From contig NC_051079.1 in NCBI RefSeq assembly GCF_004664715.2, forward strand, positions 55,267,660-55,331,659: a DNA stretch of 64,000 nt. The letters are read 5' to 3'. The stretch comes from Peromyscus leucopus. Its lineage: Eukaryota > Chordata > Mammalia > Rodentia > Cricetidae. This document shows positions 1 through 10,400 of the stretch, piece after piece (position 1 is the stretch's first letter; each line of letters opens with the position of its first letter). The position numbers and the translations under genes are program-made. The notes beneath the pieces were generated by a model, which saw only the letters and a program-made list of their open reading frames with translations, did not search any database and was not told where the DNA came from.

Positions 1-89
1 TTGAAGCAGAATTTTCCAGAGAAAGTGAACAGGGGATCTATAGATCTAGTATCTTAAGAGACTTTTGTTGTTGTCGTTGTTTGTTTTTT

Positions 90-475
90 TGAGACAGGGT
101 TTCACTGTGGAACAGCCTTGGCTGAAGTAGTGTTGGTAATGAACGAGCCCAGCTTCCTGCTCCCAGGAAGATTTTTGCTTGTGTGGTTCCCAGGGACCGA
201 ACCCAAGGCCCTCTCACGTGATGGATGGCTTTACACTCCGCCAGGAGCCTCCATCCCCAGGATGGGGTTCAACAGCTGCAGGAGCAGCAGACTCACTTCT
301 GGCTTCAGACTCTGTCTGAGACTGCAAGACTTGCACACAGCTTGTAGTTTGAGGGTTCTTTGTAGTTTGAGACAGTGTTTCACTCTGTAACTCCTACTGG
401 CCTTTGACTTACAGCAATTCTATCATTTTAGCTTCCCAAATGTTAGGATTACAGGTGTGAGCCACCATGCCTAGA
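90..475 (-). mobile_element. Old B4/B1-type SINE fragments
   Basis: Reverse-orientation B1 start (gagacagggtttcactgtgg) is followed by an ID-like tRNA-derived part (gggaccgaacccaaggcc...catccccagg). A second B1 fragment at about 355-475 ends gtgagccaccatgcc. The copies are divergent, so boundaries are approximate. Confidence 0.6.
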
Positions 476-856
476 GGGCAGGTTCTGATGGCTTTGGGTA
501 TTGCTACCTTTAGGGACAGTGTCCCCTGGAAAATGGCTCCTGGCTTCCTGCCTACTGGTGGCAAATATTCTAATCATGAGCAGACTAGAAGCTGACCAGG
601 AGCAAGACTACTGTCACACCATCAGTCTGAAGGTAGGGAGCAGTATCCTATATGTACACAGCCCAGGATGATTTGTGTTATCTTTTTGCCTTTTTTTGTC
701 TGTTTTCTTTTCTTTTTTTTTTTTTTAAGGCTCATGTGTCTGCTTTAATGAAAGCAGAGGTTTTAGACTTCCAAATAAACGATTTCAAATAAAGGGAGGT
801 TGGCTCATGCTTGCAAAGCCATGCAAAGAGTTCAAAGTCCAGTGTTGGAGCTCGTT

Positions 857-965
857 TTCTTTGTCTGAGGTAAGATCTTGTAGCCCGGGCTGGTCCTGAA
901 CCTGTGCTCTTTCTGCCTCTACCTTCTGAGTGCTGGATTTACAGGTATGCCTCACCACACTGGGA
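857..965 (-). mobile_element. Divergent B1 fragment
   Basis: The reverse B1 signature tagcccgggctggtcctgaa is followed by gagtgctggatttacaggta. The copy is old and truncated. Confidence 0.55.
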
Positions 966-1005
966 CTGTTCTTTTGGCTTTTAATTAGCTCCTCCAATAC
1001 ATTTG

Positions 1006-1008
<3 letters not shown>

Positions 1009-1053
<45 letters not shown>
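1009..1053 (+). repeat. (TG)n microsatellite
   Basis: About 22 perfect TG units. Alternating purine-pyrimidine, probably length-variable. Confidence 0.98.
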
Positions 1054-1055
<2 letters not shown>

Positions 1056-1879
1056 CAGATTCTCAGACTGAAATGATTAAAGGGAAATGTTTTTCTGATT
1101 GGATGTTTGTTGATAGTATATAGAACATCGATTTCAAATTTTTTAAAAATTCATGTTTCTAAGTGAGTCAAAGTTGAAGTTTAATCAACAAAAAGAATAC
1201 AATGATATTAAAAATATTTATACAAAATTACAGAGCTGCTTTAGAGATCCCTAAAACAATACAGAGCGATCTCTTAGCTGCCTGCCAGATTTGATGATAA
1301 ATAAGACCCTATTGCAGAAGACAATTTTGGTCACAAGCCACGGAAAAATAAAAAAATCTGTTACTGGCTGGCAGGCTTCTTCCCGTCCAGGTAGCTTTCA
1401 AACTACTCGGAGGTGCCATACAGGCTGCTAGGGAAGAACAACTAATAGTCTTACCTAGCTGTGAGCCCTGCAAACTCTAATAATGACCTGTCTGGCGAGA
1501 TATGGCCATGAGTGCAATAATGTGTAACTCTTACAGGGTTGCCAGTTGTTTTCTGATTGGCTTTAGGGCCTGCTCTGCTCAGTTGGAAGCTCCTGGGATA
1601 TCAGTGCTGCTACCATCTCTTCAGGCTCAAACGGGCACCTGTCCAGGGCAAATGGTCTGTCCAGCAACAGGGACCCTCCACCCTCCAGTTTTTCAAAATG
1701 TCCCAAAGAAGGACACATCTGCTCCTGTGTCTTGCTCATGCACGTCTGTCATTCACCCTTGGCTCTTCTGCACAACCAGGGCACACCTCCGGTTCATTCT
1801 TTCTGGCAGTCTTCTCTCTTCCCATGGCTGGCCCTCTTCATGGGGCCGGTGGTAAATAGTCTATTTTTCTCCTAGCAAT

Positions 1880-2345
1880 TTGCCTCCTCCACTTCCTCAA
1901 GGAACAGATCCCTGAGGTCTCCAGGATGGCAGTTAACCCAATGCTTCTTCATCCACATCTCCAATTGAGCATGAGCCCATTGACTCCCAACTCCCCCTCC
2001 CCACAGCATCCCATGCCAACCAGAAGTAGCCAGACTTGAACTGGCACCCTTATATCCAAAAGGTTGGGATGTTCAGTTGGAAGTTCCACTTTGGCCCCAC
2101 CCCCCATTCCAAAGCCCCGCCTCTCAGAAAGCCGAACAAGTGGTGACTCCTCCTCTGGAGCTGCTCCTGACCACATGACAAGGTATTTAAGCTCTGAGCC
2201 CTAGACCTGCCATATGGTTTCTCCTCCTCCCTCCCCTGCCTCGCTTCTGAGGGGCTTGGGAGTCATCTGGGGGCATTTTGCTCATTAACCCTGGGCTTTT
2301 TTGATTTGGCTTATTGCGTCGGCAGAGAAACCTACTACTAGGGAT
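1880..2345 (+). mobile_element. LTR-like retroelement remnant
   Basis: The layout resembles a retroviral LTR: a TATA-like tatttaa near 2184, a pyrimidine-rich stretch, ctcattaaccctgggc as a possible poly(A) region, and a terminal ttgcgtcggcagagaaacc-like end. It has no coding part and no clear partner LTR. The family is not assigned and the boundaries are approximate. Confidence 0.4.
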
Positions 2346-2589
2346 TAAAAAAAAAAATACTTGTCATGCTCCAAAGAAGGAAACTCATGCCTAGTACTAG
2401 AAATTGGGCTAAGAATCCATTGCTGGGGAAATCATCAGCTGCTAGGCAGAACCTACTATTATTATTTTGCTAAATGGACATAGTATAAATCTACCTTATC
2501 TCTATACCCATGGATTAGGGCTACTCAGTACTTGTCAGAGAAGCTTTTTTTTTTTTTTAACTGATGATGGGGCTTAATACAGATTTACA

Positions 2590-2870
2590 ACTAGTAAAGG
2601 TGTAGAGAGTAAGTATCTATGGAGTGCTTAGCCATAAATAGGGCATCAATTTCACATTTTCTCCTCCCCCAAGTCTCAGGGTACATCTCAGAATAGGGGG
2701 TGGAAAGATTAGAGAGCCAGAGATGGGGGCGGGGACTGCTGAGAAACTGTTTTCTAGACATTGCATTCACGACTTGGAAGCAGCTGTGATTGCCTGTATA
2801 AGACCTGTACAAGATCAAGTCATTCAGCATTTCAGTATGGTGAGGGACAGCTTCACATGTGGTTTGGAGC
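2590..2870 (+). mobile_element. Rodent L1 3' untranslated fragment (sense)
   Basis: The sequence around tggagtgcttagccataaatagggcatcaa and the following agattagagagccagagatg resembles the 3' UTR of old rodent (Lx-type) L1 elements. The segment after about 2880 (to about 3030) looks like a different, older interspersed repeat I cannot name. Confidence 0.5.
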
Positions 2871-3235
2871 GGTTGATGGAGAGGGCAGTGATTTTTAGGA
2901 GAGCATAGGACAAGGAAACTATTCTGTATGATTTTGCATTGATGGGTACAATCCATTTTATGTTTGTCAAAACCTATGGACCATACACCAGGAATGAGCC
3001 CTGTGTCAATCATACTTTGGTGCTGTTGCTATGGTGTCAACAACAATAACAAATAACAACAGTGCCTGCCATGCTGTTGAACGTAGACAGCGGAGGTTGT
3101 ATGCATGCAGCAAGGGTCTCCAACCACCTTATGTTCCTGTCTCCAACTCCCAAGTGCTGGGATCAGAAGTGTTCTGAATGTATTTTCTGTTCAATTTCTC
3201 TGTGAATCTCAGAGCGTTTTAAAAACTTAGGCTTA

Positions 3236-3437
3236 GCTGGGCGGTGGTGGCACACGCCTTTAATCCCAGCAGTGCAGAGGCAGAGGCAGGCGGATCTCTG
3301 TGAGTTCAAGGCCAGCCTGGTTTACAGAGAGAGTTCCAGGATAGGTTCCAAAGCTACACAGAGAAACCCTGTCTTGAAAAACCAAAACAAAATAAAAAAC
3401 AAAAACAAAAAACAAAACCAAGACAAAACAAAACACC
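3236..3437 (+). mobile_element. B1 SINE (forward) with A-rich tail
   Basis: It starts gctgggcggtggtggcacac, contains ctttaatcccagca and ends aaaccctgtcttgaaaaacc followed by an A-rich tail. It faces the reverse B1 immediately downstream. Confidence 0.95.
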
Positions 3438-3443
3438 TTAGGT

Positions 3444-3592
3444 CTTTTTCTGAGACAGGGTTTCTCTCTGTAGCCCTGGCTGTCCAGGAACTCACTATGT
3501 AGACCAGGCTGGCCTTGAACTCACAGAGATTTACCTGCCTCTGTCTCCTGAGAGCTGAGATTAAAGGCAAGTGCCACTACTGCCCAGCAGTT
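3444..3592 (-). mobile_element. B1 SINE (reverse)
   Basis: It reads gagacagggtttctctctgt through ctgagattaaaggcaagtg. With the preceding forward B1 it forms a close inverted pair. Confidence 0.95.
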
Positions 3593-3672
3593 ATTTTTCT
3601 AAAAATCTTATTCCCTCTATTTCATATCCTACTTTCAGATAATGTTTACTGTCTCTATTTGAATTTGGCTTT

Positions 3673-3898
3673 CAGGAGCTGGAGCAATGGCCCAGAAGTT
3701 AAGGTTACTGGCTGCTTTTGCAGAGGACCTGGGTTCAGGTTCCAGCACCCACATGACAGCTCATAATCTGTTAACAGTTTGTAACTTCAATTATAGGGGC
3801 CGACACTCTCTTCTGACCTCTAAAGGCACAGCATACAGGTGATATACTATAAACATGCAGGCAATCTACTCATACACATAAATCTTTAAAAAAAAAAA
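3673..3898 (+). mobile_element. B2-type SINE (forward)
   Basis: It starts ggagctggagcaatggccca and includes acctgggttcaggttccagc, the tRNA-like B-box region. It ends in aatcttt and an A run. Confidence 0.85.
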
Positions 3899-3908
3899 CC
3901 GATAAACT

Positions 3909-4260
3909 TGCTGGGCAGTGGCGGTGCCCACCTTTAATCCCAGCACTTGGGAGGCAGAGGCAGGCAGATCTACATAGCGAATTTCAGGACAGCTAGGAAC
4001 CCTGTCTTGAAAAAATGGCCAGGCGATGGTGGCACACACCTTTAATCCCAGCACTAGAGAGGCAGAGGCAGGTGGAACTCTGTGAGTTCAAGGACCACCT
4101 GGGCTACAGAGTGAGTTCCAGGACAGGCTCCAAAGCTACACAGAGAAACCCTGTCTTTAATCCCAGCACCCAGGAGCCAGCCTCATCTACAGAGCAAGAT
4201 CCAGGACAGGCACCAAAACTACAGAGAAACCCTGTCTCAAAAACATAAAAAAAAAAAAAA
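3909..4260 (+). mobile_element. Array of three B1 copies, partly truncated
   Basis: A shortened B1 (3909-4012) is followed by a full B1 (4016-4160) and by a partial copy (4155-4245) with an A tail. All face the same way, and each ends in a variant of aaaccctgtct. Confidence 0.9.
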
Positions 4261-4423
4261 AAGTATACCTTATACTTTTATATAGTTTTTTTTTTTTCTC
4301 GAAAGTTCCAGAACTTAGAGGTTACAGTTATTAGTTTTATGTGCAACTGATGGACTTGGAGTCTACCTCTAAAATAGGAATAAAATATTATTTAAAAATG
4401 ATTACTTTTGTTTTTATTTAAGT

Positions 4424-4850
4424 CTCTCTCTGTGTGTATGTGTGTCTGTTGTGTGCCGGAGAGTGTAGGTCTTCATGGAAGCCAGATGTTTCAGATTTCT
4501 CCGAAGTTGGAATTAAAGGTGGTAAGCCATCCAACTCGTCTCTCCAGCCCCAAATCTTTTTGATTTAAAGAAGACTGAGGAAAATTTCAGACTGGTAAGA
4601 TCATTTCAGACTTGTCTTTGCGGGTTTCTGTACGAATCCATCAGAGAACAACTGGGACTAATAATTTTGAGAACTTTTTAACCTCCTTTTTAAACACGAC
4701 TCACATTCTTTTTGAAAATGTTTATTTTTAAGTGCATGCATGTTTCACCTGTATTTATATCTGTGCCTCATATGCATCCCCCATGCCCATGGAAGCCAGT
4801 AGCGGATGTTGGATCCCATGAGAATTAAAGACGACAACCAACCTCCCACC
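4424..4850 (-). mobile_element. Two B3/B2-type SINE fragments (reverse)
   Basis: The first (about 4424-4552) ends catccaactcgtctctccag, the reverse of the tRNA-like head of B2/B3. A weaker one at about 4712-4850 contains atggaagccagtagcggatg. Both are divergent. Confidence 0.6.
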
Positions 4851-4944
4851 TGCAACCTGAGTAGAATGAATGTTCCATTACTTCCTAGATTTGACTGAAT
4901 CCAGATTTGAGCACTTTCCATCACAGGCTTCTCTCTGCAAGCTA

Positions 4945-5092
4945 TTTTTTTTTTTTTTTTTTTTTTTTTTCGAGACAGGGTTTCTCTGTGTAGCTTTGTG
5001 CCTTCTGGACTCACTTGTAGCCAGCTGCTCGAACTCACAGAGATCCACCTGCTCTGCTCCGATCTGGATTAAACGTGCGCACCACGCCGCGT
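4945..5092 (-). mobile_element. B1 SINE (reverse) with long T tract
   Basis: A run of over 25 T (its poly(A) tail) precedes gagacagggtttctctgtgt. The element ends in aaacgtgcgcaccacgccgc. Confidence 0.93.
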
Positions 5093-5499
5093 ATTTTTTT
5101 TTTATTTCACTTACTTCTCCATTAAAGACTGGCTCCAAAGCAAGTAAATTTTGAACATCATTTTGGGTCTTGCCCTCCCTCCAGGGGACTTAAATTTCTC
5201 TTTCCTCACTCTGGTTTTGCTGACCCTCGAGCCTTGTCCTACTGGTGACCTCTCTCAGCACCGACCACTGTTTCAGGTCCTCCACTCCTCGGTCTCCATC
5301 CACTCCATCCTTCTGGCGGCACTCCGTGCTCGCTCAGCGGGGCTGACTCCCTTAAACCACCTCTTGGGGGCGTCTCCATCTTTCCGGGGGTGGGGGGTGG
5401 GGAGGAAAGCTCTAGTGAAGCGGCTGAGCTCCGGGTTCCAATCTGCAGCGGGACGTCTCTACTCGCTCGGTGCACCGATCACGTGTTTGCGAGCAGCCC

Positions 5500-6220
5500 A
5501 CCTCCAGGTCTGACTCCGGAAGGAGCCTTCACTTTTCCATCCTTCCCCGGTGGCGACGGCGGCGGCGGCGGCGGCAGCGAGGGCGGCCGCAGCCAGCTCT
5601 GGGCGCACAGGCTCCGCCCGCGCAGGGCGTGTCCCTCGGGGCGTGGCGTGCCGGGGCGACGCGGGCCGACGTGCCGTACGCGCCTCCCCGCGGCGGTCCG
5701 GGGACGGCTGGCCCCAGCGCCGGCCTCTCGGAGGCGGGCCGGGCAGACGGCGGCGGCGGCCATGTTCGTGGCGCGCAGCATCGCGGCGGACCACAAGGAC
5801 CTCATCCACGATGTGTCCTTCGACTTCCACGGGCGCCGGATGGCCACCTGCTCCAGCGACCAGAGCGTCAAGGTGCGCGCGGCGCGCTCCTCGGCTGCCC
5901 CGGGGCTCGGCACGGCGTGGGGAGGGATGGGCTGGGAGGGAGAGAGGCGGCGCGGAAGGGACCCCGTCCCGACCGAGACGCACGCGACCCGCCGGCCACC
6001 GTCGCCGCCGCCGCCGCCCCGGAAGCGGCGAGAGCCCTCCCCGCCGGCGGATGGTGGGGGTCACGGCCGCCCGCGCTCGCGGCGCGCTCCTCCTGCCGCG
6101 CCTGCGCGGGAGGGCTCCCGGCTTCGGGGGTGCTGGGCGCACGCGCGTGCCCAGTTTCCGGAGTGGGTCCCGCGCTTGTGCGGACCGGTGGCTTCCCGTG
6201 GGGATGTCTTCCCCCCCCCC
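5500..6220 (+). promoter_or_regulatory. SEH1L: SEH1L CpG-island promoter and first exon
   Basis: The region is very rich in G, C and CpG, with GGC-triplet runs, unlike the AT-rich flanks. It has GC boxes (ccgccc near 5613, ggcggg near 5734), and a CACGTG E-box at 5480-5485 lies just upstream. No TATA box is seen. This is the usual architecture of a housekeeping promoter. Exact start sites cannot be read from sequence. Confidence 0.85.
5762..5872 (+). CDS. SEH1L: SEH1L coding exon 1 (residues 1-37)
   Basis: The exon runs from the ATG, preceded by a GC-rich leader ending in cggcggcggccATG, to AAG before the donor gtgcgc at 5873. It encodes the N-terminal strand of the propeller, which completes the last blade in this family, and begins blade 1. 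It ends in phase 0. Several larger open frames overlap it on both strands only because the region is so GC-rich. Confidence 0.97.
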
Positions 6221-7324
6221 CCCCCCGGCAGCGTGTGTCTCAGTTCCGTGGGCCTCGCCTGTGTTCCTTAGCCGGGGACACTTCCCCGGATGGGAGAGTC
6301 CCGTGGAGGGAAACTTAAGCACAGCGCAGTTCTGCTCTTGGGTTTTTGAGACTGTCTCCGTTTTGTCCTCCAGTCTCCGCTTCAGCCATGCCGGGGTTAC
6401 AAAGCATGAGCTCCTGCACGACGCCAGAATAGCCGGGAAACCTGACATGAGTTTTTACTCTTGTCCATGTTCACGTGGTCTCTGAAGATAGTTATAACAA
6501 GTGTCCGTTGACTATGATAAGATGCATTGATTTTTGGAGACCAGTCTCAATTCTGTAGTCCACCCCCGGTGATCTACCTGCTTCTGTCGGGAGTGTTGGC
6601 GATTAGAGAGATGTGCGCCGCCAGGCACGGCTCTGCCCCTCCCACACCTCAGTGTTAAAGATTTATTTTGCTTTGTATGAGTGTTCCGTCTGCATTGTAC
6701 GTATGTGCACCGCCTGGTGTCTAGGCAGGTCGGAAGAGGGCGTCTGATCCCTTGGAGTTAAGGTTGTGATTCATTTGTTGGGGGAACCGAGCCTGGGTCC
6801 CTTGGAGCCCGTAAGGGCTGAGCCAACTATTGGCCAAGGAGGACAGGTAACAGACATCAGTTAAGCCCTTAGGAATGGTCTTTACTAAGATAGTGTGGCA
6901 ATATTGGGAGAGAACGTAATTCTGCATGCAGAACTTACGTGTATACACTACCATGACAGTCAGCCAAGGGGCTGCTTCAACTGTCATGCTACCAAACTGC
7001 TTTACCGCTTTCACAGCGTAGTCACTGGACTGCTAATCTGTGTGCCTCGGCTGTCTCTGATGACTTTGTTACCGCTTCTGCCCATGCTACCTGAAGCGGG
7101 CAAGAAATGACCATCTGGGAGCCTTTTATTAGGCATAATGTTGTCACACAAGGAGAGACAGGACAGGAGAGTGACCTCCAGCTGACTTACTTAGTGAGCC
7201 TGAGCAGCCTGCTTATACAACCAGAGAATGGGGGCTTTTGAACCACAGCCTCGAACCTTTAGCATCTGTTTACAGCAATCCCTGCTAAACCACCACCGCC
7301 CAGCTCAGTAACTTCTTCTTTTCT

Positions 7325-7409
<85 letters not shown>

Positions 7410-10400
7410 TTTCTTTCCTTCCTTCCTTCCTTCCTTCCTTCCTTCCTTCCTTCCTTCCTTCCTTCCTTCCTTTCTTTTTTTCTTCTTTCTTTTTTTTTTT
7501 TTTTGGTTTTTTCGAGACAGGGTTTCTCTGTGTAGTTTTGGTGCCTGTCCTGGATCTCACGCTGTAGACTAGGCTGGCCTTGAACTCACAGATATCTGCC
7601 CGGTTCTGCCTCCTGAGTGCTGGGATTAAAGGCGTGTGCCACCAAGGCTCTTCAGTAAGAAAAAGTAGTCTGGCCAGGTGTAGTGGCTCATGATTTTAAT
7701 CCCAGCACTGGGAGGCAGAGGCAGGTGGATCTCTTGAGTTTAAGGCCAGCCTGGTGTGCAGTGGGAGTTACAGGACAGCCGGGGCTGCAGAGAAACCCTG
7801 TCTCAGGAATAAAAAAAAATAAATAAATACCTGATTTACACTGTCTTTTAAAGAATTTTTGTGAAGCTGGGTGGTGGTTGCACACACCTTTAATCCCAAC
7901 GTTAGGAGGCAGAGGCATGCAGATCTCAGCCAGGTATGCTTAAGTGAGTTCCAGGACAGTCATGGCTGTGTAGAGACCCTGTCCCCCCTCCCCCCAAAGA
8001 ATTTTGTCAACCTAGGTTCATTATAGGATAGCTGAATGTCAATGTGGACTCTCTAAGGTTCATTACTTTTATGTGTGTGTGCCTGTGTGTGTGTGCATTT
8101 GTGTGTGAGTCTGTGTGCATGAGGTCTGAAAGAGTTGATGCCTTGGAATTACAGTTGCAGGCAGTTGTGAATCACATCATATGCGTGCTGAGAACTGAAC
8201 CAGGGTCCACTGCAAAGAGCAGTAAATGCTAACTGTTGAGTGATCTCTCCAGCCCCTTCTCTGGTTGTCTTGGTAGTGTATATACATGTAACCTTTTCAT
8301 GCCCATTTTTTCCTCTCTTAATATTGCTACAGTATCTTAGTGAATACCATTCCTGAGGGCTTAACATCAGTCCACTACCTGAATTAGCCATACTTGTCAT
8401 TATCCACTTGCTACCAGATCTTTTAGTTCATTCCAAAGCTTGTAGGTTGTCACAGTGATGAAAATTCATTTATTTAGTATTTTACATGCTTTGAAAGATT
8501 TCTTTAGGATAATTCTAAAAGAGAAATCAGTGAATATTTTGACACATTGTGATAAGAATTGGCAAAGTGCTCCCCCAACCCCAGTTTTACCTTTTTGTGT
8601 GTGCTGGGGCTCAGACTCAGGACCTCACATATGGTAGGCAAGCAGCCTACCACTGAGCTACATCCTTAGCCCACTTTGTGCTATGTTACATCATGAGAGT
8701 AACAATTCAATAGCATCATGGCCGGGATTGGCATTATCATGACTTTGTGTATGTGGTATTGGATATTAAGCCCAGGCTTGGCAAATGCTTTGCTTCTGAA
8801 CTCTGTCATCCATTTTACTTTTTATTTTGATACATGGTCTCCCTAAGTTACTGTTACCCAGGCTGGCTTGTACTTGGGGTCCTCATCCCTCAGCCTCCTG
8901 AGTATCTGGGATGGCACATAAACACCACCAGGTTGGCACATTATTTTTTCTTTGTGATACTAGGGGTTGAACTAAGGGTCTCAGGTGCTAGGCAGCCGAG
9001 CATCCCCAGTCCTTAAGACATTTTTGACTGATTAAGTTGGAATTTTTTTTGGGGGGGTTATAATTTTTTTTTGGGGGGGTTATTGAATATTTTACTTTAG
9101 TTTTTGTTTCACATGGAGTTGATCAACATTATGTGTATGTTTTATGTTTAATTTTATGTGAATGGATGATATGTTTGCTCATATGTCTGTGTACCACCAG
9201 ACGTCAAAAGAGGGTGTGGGGAACTGAGAATTTGAACCTGGGTCCTGTGGAAGAGCAGCCAGTGCTCTTATCCACTGAGCCATCTCTCCAGAACTGATGG
9301 CTGCTATTTTTTATTTTGCCTCATTAAAGTTTATTTGTTACCTCAAAGTGAATACCCACTGTGCCCCTCCCTCCAAACTGGTCTAGAACTCATCATGTAG
9401 ACCAGGCTGAGTTCTAACAGGTAGTCAACACAACACATTCCTGTTTTGAGTGGTTTTGGTTTTTTTGGGGTTTTTTTTTGGTGCTGAGGGGCGGGCGGTG
9501 CTGGTGATATTCTGAAGACTGAGCCCAGAGTCTTGTGCCTGCTAATTGTGGTACTAAGACAGTACTGAGCAATACCCCCAATTATCCCTTAATAAGTAAC
9601 TTTGACTACTGAAACATTGGTTATAGCAGTTTAGGTTACTGTATCTGGTAGATCATTTTCACCAATCAACACCACATAACCTTTTTTAGTGTGTAATGAA
9701 AATGCTGCGTCTGGCGGTTCCTGCTCACCTTGCAACAAGATGCTAAGCTCAGCCTCTGGGTGCCTTAGTGCCTGGCCCAGCTCTGGACACGAATTCCAGG
9801 GAACATTGGTTTAAGATGTGAACGATTCCTTATGCTGCTTCCTGTGGAGTTAACGTTTGTTTTCCTTATGCTTATTTCATTTGCTTATGCTCATTTGCCT
9901 TTGTTTGTTTGTTTTTATAGGTCTGGGATAAAAGTGAAAGCGGAGATTGGCATTGTACTGCTAGTTGGAAGGTTAGTTTTTATTTTTACATGGTTTGAGA
10001 AAATTGAAATGTTTGATATTTTAGTATTAATGACTTGTTATTCAGCTTTGAGAAAATGATAAAATTGATATGGTGTTCTTTCCTGGAAAGATAATTTCTG
10101 GTTTATTAAATTATTATTAAAGCAATAGGAAATTTGAGAATAAGAAAATCTGTAGGTTTGGCCAGGTATGGGATCCCAGTGCTTTGGGAGGCTGAGGCAG
10201 GAGACTGCCATAAGTTAGAGGCCAGCCTAAATTACTGAGTGAGACCCCCCAAAAAAAAAAAAAAAAAAAAAAAAACCAACCCCTAAGAATGAAAAAATAG
10301 TATTTTTGTAGCATTCTCTAACTACTATTAGGATTTCAGCATATTTCATGTTTTTTTTTTCCTCCTTATTAGCCACCCTACTTTGTGTTCTTTTTCCCTC

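Larger units (their letters stand above)
1..5499. other. Intergenic region upstream of SEH1L
   Basis: No protein gene was recognised. Old B1/B4-type SINEs occupy about 90-475 and 857-965, a TG microsatellite 1009-1053, an LTR-like remnant about 1880-2345, an L1 3' tail about 2590-2870, and a dense SINE cluster 3236-5090. Bases 1054-1870 and 2346-2545 show nothing I can name. About 5160-5500 is unique and leads into the CpG island. Confidence 0.6.

Noticed and set aside
2591..3013. 140-codon minus-strand frame upstream of SEH1L
   Set aside because: It crosses an L1 3' UTR fragment and an older repeat. No homology was recognised.
5390..6485. Long open frames on both strands over the first CpG island (up to 329 codons)
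   Set aside because: They are Ala/Arg/Pro-rich artefacts of GC-rich DNA with few stops. Only the 37-codon SEH1L exon 1 frame has homology.
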